From contig JAUHXS010000009.1 in assembly GCA_030426955.1 (NCBI GenBank), positions 62,001-126,000 of the forward strand: a DNA stretch of 64,000 bases, read 5' to 3'. The position numbers were made by a program, and so were the translations under genes. The notes below the pieces were generated by a model. It saw nothing but the letters and a program-made list of their open reading frames with translations, made no database searches and was not told where the DNA came from. Below are positions 54,243 to 63,739 of this stretch, piece by piece (the stretch's first letter is position 1; each line of letters opens with the position of its first letter). This stretch comes from Bacteroidia bacterium. Lineage in GTDB: Bacteria > Bacteroidota > Bacteroidia > Chitinophagales > JAUHXS01.

Positions 54243-55757
54243 ATGAGATTATTCAATAAAATAGGTGCTAAGTATTTTATTAAAAGATACGAAAAACAAG
54301 TATCACCCTACATCGAAAGGCCAATTGAGCATCAAGAACAGATTTTCAAGAGTTTAATGAAATCTGGACGTCAAACTATTTGGGGGAAAGAACACCATTA
54401 TCAGGACATTAAGGGTTATCGACAATATACCCAACAAGTTCCCATTCAAAGCTATGATAGCCTAAAGCCCTACATCGAAAGAGTGATGAAGGGTGAACAT
54501 AAAGTACTTTGGAGCTCAAAAATTAACTGGTTTGCCAAATCTTCAGGAACAACAAGTGATAAAAGTAAATTCATCCCAGTAAGTAAAGAAGCGCTGAAAG
54601 AATCTCATATTAAAGGAGGAAAGGATATTCTTTCCATTTATTGCCAAAACAATCCTGAGACCAATATGTTTTCAGGTAAGGGACTGGTCATGGGTGGTAG
54701 CCACCAAGTCAACAAACTAAACAAAGACACCTATTATGGTGATGTTTCAGCAGTTATCATCAACAATCTACCATTTTGGAGTCAATTGATTAAGACACCT
54801 GATTTGGAAACAGCTTTATTAGCTGATTGGGAAAAGAAAATTGACAAGATGGCTCGCATTACTATGGAAGAAAATGTAACCAATGTAGTTGGTGTGCCCA
54901 CTTGGACTATAGTTTTATTTAATAAGATTATAGAATTGACAGGCAAAAATAACATACTGGAAGTTTGGCCAGAACTAGAGCTCTATACACATGGTGGTGT
55001 GAGCTTCAAACCTTATAAAGAGCAATTTCAATCTTTCATTCCATCAGATTTAATGAAGTATGTGGAGACTTACAACGCCTCAGAAGGTTTCTTTGGCATT
55101 AAAGAGAATAATACTGCTGAGGATATGTTACTGCTTACTGATCATGGCATTTTTTACGAATTTGTGCCATTTGAAGAAATAGGTAGTGATAACCCCAATG
55201 CTATTCCATTAAACGAAGTTGAAGTAGACAAAAACTACGCTATTGTAATTACGACAAATTCTGGTCTATGGCGTTATATGATTGGAGATACTGTAAAATT
55301 CACTTCCACAAAACCTTATAAAATAGTCATTACGGGGAGAACAAAAAGTTTTATCAATGCCTTCGGAGAAGAAGTGATAGAAGATAATGCCACAAAAGCA
55401 TTATTAGAAGCTTGCAAACAAACGGGAACTAAAATAAAAGAATATACCGCAGGGCCTATTTATATAGAAGGTCAACAAAAAGGGGGACACGAATGGTTAA
55501 TAGAGTTTGAAACGACACCTGCTGACATGGAATTCTTCACTAAAATATTAGATCAGGCACTTCAATCTATCAATTCAGATTATGAAGCCAAACGGTTCAA
55601 AAATATGGCATTGGAAATGCCAAAAGTTCACAACTTGCCGGAAGGTACTTTTTATAATTGGCTTAAAAAGAAAGGAAAACTGGGCGGGCAACACAAAGTT
55701 CCGAAGTTGTGCAACGACAGAAAGTACATTGACGACATCCTAAAACTAACTGGCTAA
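54243..55757 (+). CDS. GH3 family protein (acyl-adenylate/amide synthetase-like)
   Basis: 504 residues, full GH3 length. GH3 enzymes adenylate carboxylic acids and in plants join them to amino acids. Family marks: SSGTTSDKSKFIPVS (phosphate-binding loop, near residue 100), GGSHQVNK, YNASEGFFGI, TTNSGLWRYMIGD and GRTKSFINAFGEEV. Soluble, no signal peptide. Bacteroidota carry such genes widely without a defined substrate. No pathway partner is adjacent. Monocistronic, between the VapBC pair and a convergent porin-like gene. Confidence 0.88.
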   Translation: MRLFNKIGAKYFIKRYEKQVSPYIERPIEHQEQIFKSLMKSGRQTIWGKEHHYQDIKGYRQYTQQVPIQSYDSLKPYIERVMKGEHKVLWSSKINWFAKSSGTTSDKSKFIPVSKEALKESHIKGGKDILSIYCQNNPETNMFSGKGLVMGGSHQVNKLNKDTYYGDVSAVIINNLPFWSQLIKTPDLETALLADWEKKIDKMARITMEENVTNVVGVPTWTIVLFNKIIELTGKNNILEVWPELELYTHGGVSFKPYKEQFQSFIPSDLMKYVETYNASEGFFGIKENNTAEDMLLLTDHGIFYEFVPFEEIGSDNPNAIPLNEVEVDKNYAIVITTNSGLWRYMIGDTVKFTSTKPYKIVITGRTKSFINAFGEEVIEDNATKALLEACKQTGTKIKEYTAGPIYIEGQQKGGHEWLIEFETTPADMEFFTKILDQALQSINSDYEAKRFKNMALEMPKVHNLPEGTFYNWLKKKGKLGGQHKVPKLCNDRKYIDDILKLTG

Positions 55758-55777
55758 AATCTAAGCTAGTAGATTTT
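55756..55777. terminator. Hairpin between convergent genes
   Basis: AAAATCT (55756-55762) and AGATTTT (55771-55777) form a 7-bp stem with an 8-nt loop at the GH3 stop codon, 8 nt from the end of the convergent gene. T residues follow weakly on both strands. Confidence 0.45.
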
Positions 55778-55784
55778 CCCTATT

Positions 55785-56537
55785 TTAAAATGTAATCCCG
55801 ACAGATAACCCTGTTCTAATTCCCGCAAGCAAAGACTTTCCAGCAATGGTAATCTTCGGCCCATCCACTTCAGAAGTCAATGGTATAGGTGCACTATCAA
55901 GGTTTTCACTTAACTCTCTTTCTACTTCTTCCAATTCAGATTGAGACAAACCGCTATTTGGGAAAGCAAAGCTTAAGCTCATATTACTAGAGTATACTGT
56001 TGGGCCGAGCAGCCACCAATCTATACAAACTAAGTCTTTAATAATCCATTGCCAGCCTATTTGTCCACCAAATCCAAATGAAGATAACTTACCTTCTAGC
56101 TCAACAAGAGCAATTTGTGTAGCATTTGCCGCAGCTGGATCTTCGTACTCCAAATCAAAACTGTATGTAGCTTTATTGGTATAATATTTTAAAAAAGGAG
56201 CTAAGTAAAAACCTCTAGGAGCCCCATTTGAACCACCTAAATAAAAACGCACCTCTGGAGCAATGGAAAAACCACTTACTGCTAAATTGCCCAAACTAGA
56301 ACTAGCTCCAGCACTATCACTAACAACCTCTGCCATCTTACGAACTACAAAAGGTTGTCCTGGAGGCATGAAATTTACATTTACAACTCCTGACATTCTA
56401 TCTTTTAAAACACGCTCATAACCAACGTTAAAATTTTGCATAAATATTGCACTCCATAAATTAGTTTTTACAACATTATCTTGAGCAAATAGCGCAATTG
56501 TAAGAAAAAAGAAAAATATCGTAGATTTAGTTTTCAT
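55785..56537 (-). CDS. Outer-membrane beta-barrel protein (DUF3575-like)
   Basis: 250 residues. The signal peptide ends at ALFAQ. The start of the mature protein, DNVVKTNLWSAIFMQNFNVGYERVLKDRMSG, is the recurrent opening of DUF3575-type barrels in Bacteroidota. Alternating strands (SGVVNVNFM, PEVRFYLGG, GFYLAPFLKYY, GFGGQIGWQW) end in SLLAGIRTGLSVGITF, a typical terminal strand. Probably an outer-membrane protein of unknown role. Single gene. Confidence 0.75.
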   Translation of the reverse strand: MKTKSTIFFFFLTIALFAQDNVVKTNLWSAIFMQNFNVGYERVLKDRMSGVVNVNFMPPGQPFVVRKMAEVVSDSAGASSSLGNLAVSGFSIAPEVRFYLGGSNGAPRGFYLAPFLKYYTNKATYSFDLEYEDPAAANATQIALVELEGKLSSFGFGGQIGWQWIIKDLVCIDWWLLGPTVYSSNMSLSFAFPNSGLSQSELEEVERELSENLDSAPIPLTSEVDGPKITIAGKSLLAGIRTGLSVGITF

Positions 56538-56666
56538 AGTTTAGTTGTTTCTTGTAAGCTAAAATAAAAAGAATGAACAAGAAAGTAAACTCTATTTAAG
56601 AATCAATTATAAAAAATAGGGTAAACACCTTAGTATTTATTATCCTCGCGATAAAAACCAAAAATA

Positions 56667-58484
56667 TTGATATACAAAAATACATATGATTGTATTTCGG
56701 ATTTAGAAAGGCATAACTACCTTGTTAGAATAAAAGAAGAGGTTGACCCATATTTAGAGATGGCAGCTATTCACCGACGGGTATTTGAAGCTAAAGGCCC
56801 AGCAATACTTTTTGAGAATATTAAGGGCACATCTTTCAAAGCAGTGTCAAACCTATATGGCACATTAGAAAGAAGTAAGTTTATATTTAGAGATACGCTC
56901 AAAAATGTTCAACGGTTAACCGCTCTAAAAGGAGATCCCTCCGTAGCCCTTAAGCATCCTTTTAAAAATATTGATTTACCCTTTATCGCATTAAAAGCTT
57001 TACCTAAAAAGACAAGTAACAATCCTATACTTCAAAACAAAACAACTATTGATCAATTACCACAAATCAAAAGTTGGCCTAAAGATGGAGGTGCTTTTAT
57101 CACATTGCCTATTGTCTATTCAGAAGATATTAATAACCCTGGAGTAATGAACGGGAATCTAGGGATGTATAGAGTACAACTATCTGGAAACGAATATGAA
57201 TTAAATAAGGAAGTTGGGTTACATTACCAAATTCACAGAGGCATTGGTGTTCATCAATCTAAGGCAAATGAGAAAGGACAACCTCTAAAAGTTAGTATTT
57301 TCATTGGTGGCCCCCCAGCACATACCATAGGAGCAATCATGCCACTACCTGAAGGATTATCTGAATTAACTTTTAGTGGTGCTTTAGCAGGACGAAGATT
57401 TAGATATTCATATCACAACGGATATTGTATTTCTTCTGATGCAGATTTTGTTATAACTGGAGAAATTCATCCTTTTGATAATAAACCAGAAGGTCCTTTT
57501 GGTGATCATTTGGGTTATTATAGTTTACAGCATGACTTTCCAGTAATGAAAGTCACAGGTGTATATCACAGAAAAAACGCTATTTGGCCTTTTACGGTTG
57601 TTGGTAGACCTCCTCAAGAAGATACCAGCTTCGGAGAGCTAATACATGAAATTGTTGGACCAATTATCAGCAAAGAAATACCTGGTGTTCATTCGGTTCA
57701 TGCCGTAGATGCTGCTGGAGTGCATCCGTTACTCCTGGCCATTGGAAGCGAACGATATACCCCATACAATGAACTTAGAAAACCCCAAGAACTGCTTACA
57801 CTCGCTAATAACATTCTTGGTAAGGGGCAACTATCACTTGCTAAATATCTATGGATTGGTGCTAAAGAAGACAATCCTAATTTGAACATTCACGATATTG
57901 AAACTTTCTTCAAACATATCCTAGAGCGAGTTGACTGGAGAAGAGACTTGCATTTTCACACCAATACAACTATTGACACACTAGATTATAGTGGCACAGA
58001 TATAAACTCAGGATCGAAGGTAGTAATTGCTGCTACTGGAAAACCTACAAGACGACTATCAACCGAATTACCTATAGACTTCAACCTTCCAGATGGTTTT
58101 TCAAATCCTAAAATTGCGCTACCTGGAGTTTTAGTTATAGAAAGTAAAAGTGGAGATATTAAAAGTTTAATCAGTTTTTTTGAAAAAAGAAATAAAGATG
58201 AGTTAGAATATCTTCCTTTATTCGTAATAGCAGATGATAGTGATTTTACTGCTAAAAACATGAATAACTTTGTATGGGTCACCTTTACTAGAAGCAATCC
58301 GTCTCACGATATTCATGGCATCAATAGCTTTATAGAACATAAACATTGGGGCTGCAAAGGGAGCTTAATTATTGATGCAAGAATAAAGCAACACCACGCT
58401 CCTTTGCTAGAAGAAGACCCAGTAGTTGAGAAAAAAGTAGATGCGCTTGGAGTACAAGGGAAATCGCTATACGGAATTATATAA
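56667..58484 (+). CDS. UbiD family decarboxylase
   Basis: 605 residues from TTG 56667; the ORF opens there and the N-terminus (MIYKNTYDCISDLERHNYLVRIKEEVDPYLEMAAIHRRV) fits the family. Members use prenylated FMN to decarboxylate aromatic or unsaturated acids. Recognisable blocks: GAFITLPIVYSEDINNPGVMNGNLGMYRVQ, HYQIHRGIGVHQ, FSGALAGRRFRY, and PEGPFGDHLGYYS with its conserved acidic residue, then ENPNxHDIE-like DNPNLNIHDIETFFKHI. In Bacteroidota this family often serves menaquinone synthesis, but the substrate is not proven here. No ubiX neighbour. Confidence 0.85.
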   Translation: MIYKNTYDCISDLERHNYLVRIKEEVDPYLEMAAIHRRVFEAKGPAILFENIKGTSFKAVSNLYGTLERSKFIFRDTLKNVQRLTALKGDPSVALKHPFKNIDLPFIALKALPKKTSNNPILQNKTTIDQLPQIKSWPKDGGAFITLPIVYSEDINNPGVMNGNLGMYRVQLSGNEYELNKEVGLHYQIHRGIGVHQSKANEKGQPLKVSIFIGGPPAHTIGAIMPLPEGLSELTFSGALAGRRFRYSYHNGYCISSDADFVITGEIHPFDNKPEGPFGDHLGYYSLQHDFPVMKVTGVYHRKNAIWPFTVVGRPPQEDTSFGELIHEIVGPIISKEIPGVHSVHAVDAAGVHPLLLAIGSERYTPYNELRKPQELLTLANNILGKGQLSLAKYLWIGAKEDNPNLNIHDIETFFKHILERVDWRRDLHFHTNTTIDTLDYSGTDINSGSKVVIAATGKPTRRLSTELPIDFNLPDGFSNPKIALPGVLVIESKSGDIKSLISFFEKRNKDELEYLPLFVIADDSDFTAKNMNNFVWVTFTRSNPSHDIHGINSFIEHKHWGCKGSLIIDARIKQHHAPLLEEDPVVEKKVDALGVQGKSLYGII

Positions 58485-58611
58485 AGGCTATACTCCTCTA
58501 AAGCCTAGCCCCATCTCCACAACATCTCAAAACAGAATTTCAACCGTTTGAAATCAAGTATCGCTCCTCAATTAGTCTGTTTTAATTTGATTCATAGCCT
58601 ACTTTTATGCT

Positions 58612-60333
58612 ATGTCAATTTTAAAACTAGCACTACTAATCACTTTATTTACACTCCAACTTCAAATTGTCACAGGACAATGTATGATAGAACCTTTATC
58701 GCTGAACCAAAAGGTTACAAATAGTCATATAATAATCGAGGGAAGAATAGTCGAAAGCGCTGTATTTAAAACAGAAACAGATATTTATACCGAGTATACG
58801 ATACATCCTTACAAAGTGTTTAAAGGGGGAGATATTCTTGATGGAGATTTAATAATCAAACAACTAGGTGGTAATTATCTTAATGAAATACTTACTGTAA
58901 GCTACAACCCAAGCTTTAAAAAAGGAGATTTAGGTATCTTCTTTTTAACACAAGTAGGCAATCATTTTAAAGTTTATGGCGCAAAACAAGGATTCATGGA
59001 TTTCAATAGCTCTGATAATAATACTTACTACTACAATCAAATCATCAAAAAAACAAGCCAAGATTATATTATCCTCGACAATCTTGATGTTGTAAGCAAA
59101 ACTTCTAGACTTAAAGGTCAAGAAGTAATTGACTTTTCACCTAAAGTTTTGTCAGCGGGGACAAATCAACTTCTAACGATATATGGAAGTGGGTTTGGTA
59201 AAAATAGAAATGGTGGTTATGTATCCTTTTTTGATGCTGATAACGGAGGGAATGGCTTGGTAGACATCAAGGTAAAAGCTGCTTATAACCATTGGTCGGA
59301 CACCATGATCATAATGAATGTATTTGCGAGACGGAATGCCACACCAGGAACAGGCATAATAACTGTTACAAATGGCATTGGAAATCAATACACGTCATCT
59401 CAAGAAATTATTATTGAATCTGTAAGATATCAGCATATTGCAGAACAGAAGATAAGACACTTTGAATTAGTAAATATGAATAACGAGGGGGGGTACACTT
59501 TTTACTTCAATGATAAGATTGATAATGATCAGATGAAAAATGTTTTTTTCAACGTTTTAGAAACAGTTTCTTGTTCCACAGGAATATCCTATACCTTATC
59601 AGAGACACCAAGCATTATTAATTCCAATGAGCATGATGGCACAAATATTATAAGGTATGCGAACCCAGAGGAGTTACCTGCAGGCGTTTTAGGAGGAAGC
59701 ATATTCAGGACGGTGGAAGCGGACTATTCGGGAGAGGATTCCTCCCATGGCACTAAAGTTACATACATAGATGAAATAGATTTTATTTTTAATAAAGAAG
59801 TACCTTGGAACTACTCAGCATCTTTACCCCAAAGTAATGAATATGACTTTGAGTCTACCGTATTACATGAAATACTTCACACTCTTGGGATCGGTCACGT
59901 TATAAAAAACGATGACGTTATGCACTTCTCTGTAGGCACAGGAGTAACACATCGAGAAGTTAGCGCTCCAATTATTGAAGTATGTGACTTAATAAGGAAT
60001 GAAAATGGTATTGGTGAAATTTCAGCCTATCCCCCCATGACATTTAAGGAAGTTGGATACTGTCTACAAACCTATTCAGAAGAAAGCATAAAATACATTA
60101 AGGTCTTTCCCAACCCAATTAACACACATAGCGAAAAGCTTACAATAAGCACTTCAGGTTTAAGTGATAAAACAATCATCGTAACTCTTTATGATCAGCT
60201 TTCTAGTGTTGTTTTTACAAAAGCTGTACCAGCAAATATAGACTTGAATGTTGACTTAAGTTCTCTTTCCAACGGAGTATATTTTCTAAAAGTCAATGAA
60301 TCAACACTTAGCATAGTAGTAGAAAATGATTAA
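58612..60333 (+). CDS. Secreted metzincin-type protease with T9SS type A sorting domain
   Basis: 573 residues. The signal peptide ends at IVTGQ. Residues ~25-180 are an uncharacterised N-terminal region. An IPT/TIG Ig-like domain (GTNQLLTIYGSGFGKNRNGG) follows around 185-265. The zinc motif HEILHTLGIGH is at 419-429 (His419, His423, His429 as ligands, Glu420 as base), with a Met-turn (DDVMHFSV) about 18 residues later, which places it in the metzincins. The tail (IKVFPNPINTHSEKLTI...NGVYFLKVNESTLSIVVEN) is type A. Starts an operon with the BNR gene 2 nt downstream. A TACTTTTA box ends 4 nt before the ATG. Confidence 0.87.
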   Translation: MSILKLALLITLFTLQLQIVTGQCMIEPLSLNQKVTNSHIIIEGRIVESAVFKTETDIYTEYTIHPYKVFKGGDILDGDLIIKQLGGNYLNEILTVSYNPSFKKGDLGIFFLTQVGNHFKVYGAKQGFMDFNSSDNNTYYYNQIIKKTSQDYIILDNLDVVSKTSRLKGQEVIDFSPKVLSAGTNQLLTIYGSGFGKNRNGGYVSFFDADNGGNGLVDIKVKAAYNHWSDTMIIMNVFARRNATPGTGIITVTNGIGNQYTSSQEIIIESVRYQHIAEQKIRHFELVNMNNEGGYTFYFNDKIDNDQMKNVFFNVLETVSCSTGISYTLSETPSIINSNEHDGTNIIRYANPEELPAGVLGGSIFRTVEADYSGEDSSHGTKVTYIDEIDFIFNKEVPWNYSASLPQSNEYDFESTVLHEILHTLGIGHVIKNDDVMHFSVGTGVTHREVSAPIIEVCDLIRNENGIGEISAYPPMTFKEVGYCLQTYSEESIKYIKVFPNPINTHSEKLTISTSGLSDKTIIVTLYDQLSSVVFTKAVPANIDLNVDLSSLSNGVYFLKVNESTLSIVVEND

Positions 60334-60335
60334 TT

Positions 60336-62909
60336 ATGAAAAGAATAATACTGAACTTATTATTGGTATTTTTTATCTGTCTTGAAGTACTTTCTCAACC
60401 TTGGATTACAGGAGAAGAAGAGAATTTTTACAACATCCAAAAACAATTTTATACCTATTGGGAAAGTAGACCAATTACCCAAGGTCATGGCTGGAAGCAA
60501 TACAAACGCTGGGAACATATGACCCTACCAAGGGTTTACCCCAATGGATATATCAAAAATTCTAATCAAGGGTACCAAGAGATGATATCCTCCATTAGTC
60601 AAAACAATGTGCATCTTAAAAACCATAACCTAATATGGGAACAGGTTGGTCCTACATCTGTTCCAGAAAGTCATGTGGCAAATGTTCACCCAGGGATAGG
60701 GAGAGTAAATTTTATTACTTTCAGTAAGTATAATAAAGATGAATTTTGGATTGGAACACCTTCTGGCGGGCTATGGCATACTCAGACAGGTGGGGCAAGT
60801 TGGGAAGTCATTACGGACAATCTTCCCAACATTGGATGTACAGATCTAGTAATTGATCCTCAAAATACTAATGTCATGTATTTAGCGACAGGGGATGCTC
60901 AGGGAATTTATAATACTGGAGGAGGAAAACCTGCAATATATACCTTAGGTGTTTTAAAAAGTATAGATGGAGGAGATTCTTGGGATACAACTGGTTTAAA
61001 CTGGAATGCTTCTGAAGGTATTGTGATTAATAGATTACTCATGCACCCCGATTCGTCAAATATCTTATTAGCTGCCTCAAAAGATGGTATATGGAGAACA
61101 GGAGACTACGGAGTATCATGGAAAAAAGAAAAAGGAGGCAACATACGTCATATGGAGTTCATGCCTGAAAATGGTCAAATTGTTTATGCAACAGGTTTTG
61201 GTGGTTCTTTTTTTAGGTCAATAGATGGTGGAAAAAAGTTTGACAAAATTGAAAATGGTCTTCCTATCAATGGACAGGGAGTGAATAGAGTTGCCATCGG
61301 GGTAACTGAAAATGCCCCGAATATAGTCTATTTACTCTGTTCACAATCGGGACAAAACGGTTTCTTTGGTCTTTACAAATCGAGTGATACTGGAACAACT
61401 TGGCAATTACAATCCTCTACACCCAATATACTAGGCTATAATGCTAGTGGAAATGATATAGGTGGTCAAGGTTACTACGACCTGGCAATCGCTGTCTCGC
61501 CCGATGATTCAAATACAATTATCGCTGGAGGAATTAATACTTGGAAGTCTACAGATGGCGGCAAAAACTGGACATTAATTTCTTATTGGGTTCCCCCTTC
61601 TTCTTCTCCAGTCATTCATGCAGATATCCATGGCATATATTATTTACCAGGGTCATCCGATACTATTTTCTCTGTTAATGATGGCGGTATTTACACTAGC
61701 TATGATGAAGGAGATACTTGGCTAGATATTAGTCACAACCTAAGTATCAGACAATCTTACCGTGTCGCCCTTTCTTCTTCAAATGCTGACCTCATTTGTC
61801 TCGGAGGTCAAGATAATGGTACTGTTATGTACGACGGTAATAACTGGAAACAAGTTTTAGGTGCAGATGGCGGTACATGTATTATTGACTATACTAATGA
61901 TGATATTGTATATGGCACAATTCAAGGAGGCATGGCTATTTATAGGTCAGACGATGGAATGCAAACTATCAAAGAAATAACACCATCTCCAGCAGGACCA
62001 GGAGCTTGGGTACTTCCATTAGCCATTCATACTCAAACACCAGAGATATTGTATACGGGGTATGACGACGTATACAAAACATCAGATAAAGGGGATTCTT
62101 GGTCTAGAGTTTCTTTTGGCATTGGCGCTGTCCAAAACCCCATACTATCCATCTCGGTTAGCCCAAGCGACGGAGATGTTGTATTTGCATCTACCATCAA
62201 TAGTTTGCATAAAACAATTGATGGTGGTAACAACTGGGTAAATATTACAGGCTCACTTCCAGTTAACAACGCAGCCGTATCAGAAGTTGCCATCAGTCAA
62301 AATGATCCTGATCAAATCTGGGTTGTCTTTTCAGGATATTCAGCACAAGACAAAGTCTTTCTGTCAATAGATGGCGGAGATACATGGGATAATATTAGCT
62401 ATAACTTACCCAACATCCCGATAAATTGCATTACCTATGAAGTAAGCACTAACAATACAATATATATAGGAACTGATATAGGAATTTATACTAAAAATGA
62501 TAACGCTGAAGAATGGACTTCTGTTAACGAAGGATTACCCAATGTTTTGGTTAATGATTTACAAATAAGCCCTGTTACTGGGGAACTATATGCGGCAACA
62601 TTTGGTCGTGGTGTTTGGAAATCACAAGCCCTTAATGCCAATATAGATGTAAATCAGTCTAATGCCTTTGATATCAATTTATATCCTAACCCTTCCTCGG
62701 GTATTGTAAATTTTAACGTTGGCGGTCATGGTTCTAATACTGTTGTAAAACTAGAAGTGTTCAATCAATATGGTCAGCTATTAAATACTTACTACAAAAA
62801 AGGCAATAGATTTGAAATAGATTTAGGATTGCTTAAAGGACCTTATTATGTAAATGGTTATATTCAAAACCATAAGGTCTTTTCAAAAGAAATATTCATA
62901 CTTAAATAG
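60336..62909 (+). CDS. BNR/sortilin-like propeller protein with T9SS type A sorting domain
   Basis: 857 residues. The signal peptide ends at VLSQ. A propeller with repeated Asp-box words (SIDGGDSWD, SIDGGKKFD, SSDTGTTWQ, STDGGKNWT, TIDGGNNWV, SIDGGDTWD) fills residues ~100-760. The tail (INLYPNPSSGIVNFNVG...FNQYGQLLNTYYKK...VFSKEIFILK) is type A. Same design as the protein at 13.2-16.2 kb (EFWIGTPSGGLWHTQTGGASW against MYMGGVSGGLWYTNSSGSSW). It starts 2 nt after the protease stop, so the two are one unit and may act together on extracellular substrate. Confidence 0.87.
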   Translation: MKRIILNLLLVFFICLEVLSQPWITGEEENFYNIQKQFYTYWESRPITQGHGWKQYKRWEHMTLPRVYPNGYIKNSNQGYQEMISSISQNNVHLKNHNLIWEQVGPTSVPESHVANVHPGIGRVNFITFSKYNKDEFWIGTPSGGLWHTQTGGASWEVITDNLPNIGCTDLVIDPQNTNVMYLATGDAQGIYNTGGGKPAIYTLGVLKSIDGGDSWDTTGLNWNASEGIVINRLLMHPDSSNILLAASKDGIWRTGDYGVSWKKEKGGNIRHMEFMPENGQIVYATGFGGSFFRSIDGGKKFDKIENGLPINGQGVNRVAIGVTENAPNIVYLLCSQSGQNGFFGLYKSSDTGTTWQLQSSTPNILGYNASGNDIGGQGYYDLAIAVSPDDSNTIIAGGINTWKSTDGGKNWTLISYWVPPSSSPVIHADIHGIYYLPGSSDTIFSVNDGGIYTSYDEGDTWLDISHNLSIRQSYRVALSSSNADLICLGGQDNGTVMYDGNNWKQVLGADGGTCIIDYTNDDIVYGTIQGGMAIYRSDDGMQTIKEITPSPAGPGAWVLPLAIHTQTPEILYTGYDDVYKTSDKGDSWSRVSFGIGAVQNPILSISVSPSDGDVVFASTINSLHKTIDGGNNWVNITGSLPVNNAAVSEVAISQNDPDQIWVVFSGYSAQDKVFLSIDGGDTWDNISYNLPNIPINCITYEVSTNNTIYIGTDIGIYTKNDNAEEWTSVNEGLPNVLVNDLQISPVTGELYAATFGRGVWKSQALNANIDVNQSNAFDINLYPNPSSGIVNFNVGGHGSNTVVKLEVFNQYGQLLNTYYKKGNRFEIDLGLLKGPYYVNGYIQNHKVFSKEIFILK

Positions 62910-62920
62910 AGAAGAGACGG

Positions 62921-63442
62921 CTAATAATAAGGCGATAACATCAAGTACACTGTAACACCACTAATCGCGACATAAAGCCACAATGGGAAAGTCCATCGTG
63001 CAATTTTTTTATGCTTTACTAAATCATTATTTACGGCATTGTAGAGTGTTATTAATACCAGAGGCACAATAGCAGCAGATAAAATAATGTGAGAGAACAG
63101 AATCAGCCAGTAAACTATCTTTATTGCTCCCTGTCCACCATAGCTTGTTGGCTCTGTTGCACCATGATAGATCACATAAGAAACAAGAAAACAAACAGAG
63201 GTAAATACAGCACCTAACATAAAGAATTTATGCAGCTCAACTTTTCTATTCTTGATACTCCAAACGCCCAATACCAAAATAAACGCAGTTGTAGCGTTTA
63301 TCATAGCATTAAATTCTGGTAGTTGCTTAATCCAACTATTTCTTTGGATATCTAATGTAGGTGTTACATAAAGTAAAGCAACGAGAATAGGAATAAGGAT
63401 AGATAAAACAACGATTGTACCTTTATTAAAAACTTTTTGCAT
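62921..63442 (-). CDS. DUF420 family membrane protein
   Basis: 173 residues with about five transmembrane helices and few loops. Conserved DUF420 features are visible: NAMINATTAFILVLGVW, ELHKFFMLGAVFTS, His in FSHIILSAAIVPLV, and HKKIARWTFPLWLYVAISGVTVYLM. Members sit next to cytochrome oxidase and SCO genes in other genomes and may help heme-copper oxidase biogenesis, but no such neighbour is seen here. Convergent with the BNR gene. Followed upstream by the DUF2442 gene, 12 nt away. Confidence 0.88.
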   Translation of the reverse strand: MQKVFNKGTIVVLSILIPILVALLYVTPTLDIQRNSWIKQLPEFNAMINATTAFILVLGVWSIKNRKVELHKFFMLGAVFTSVCFLVSYVIYHGATEPTSYGGQGAIKIVYWLILFSHIILSAAIVPLVLITLYNAVNNDLVKHKKIARWTFPLWLYVAISGVTVYLMLSPYY

Positions 63443-63454
63443 GGATACTTTTAG

Positions 63455-63739
63455 TTATGCATCAACTTTTCCATCGTATAAATCACCTATAGGAAAAATC
63501 AGATCATGATCATTCCAATTAAGATTTCCATCGGTAACTTCAAATTTCGAAAAGTAATCTATATTCAAATATTTTTGGATAGAAGGGTGTAAAGATTTTG
63601 ACAGAAAGTGCTCAAAGTCTACAAGTCTTTCCATTCCATCATTAAACTTAATTTTTATTTTATAGCTACTAAGATGCTCAGCAGAGTCAACCCATATAGG
63701 CTGATTATTATTAACACTATAATCGACAGAAATTTTCAT
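63455..63739 (-). CDS. DUF2442 protein
   Basis: 94 residues. The family core is KIKFNDGMERLVDFEHFLS...FSKFEVTDGNLNWNDHDLIFPIGDLYDGK. DUF2442 proteins usually pair with DUF4160 proteins, as here: its ATG overlaps the stop of the DUF4160 gene by 4 nt (ATGA). Such two-gene sets behave like toxin-antitoxin or host-interaction modules in annotation, but activity is unproven. Confidence 0.85.
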   Translation of the reverse strand: MKISVDYSVNNNQPIWVDSAEHLSSYKIKIKFNDGMERLVDFEHFLSKSLHPSIQKYLNIDYFSKFEVTDGNLNWNDHDLIFPIGDLYDGKVDA

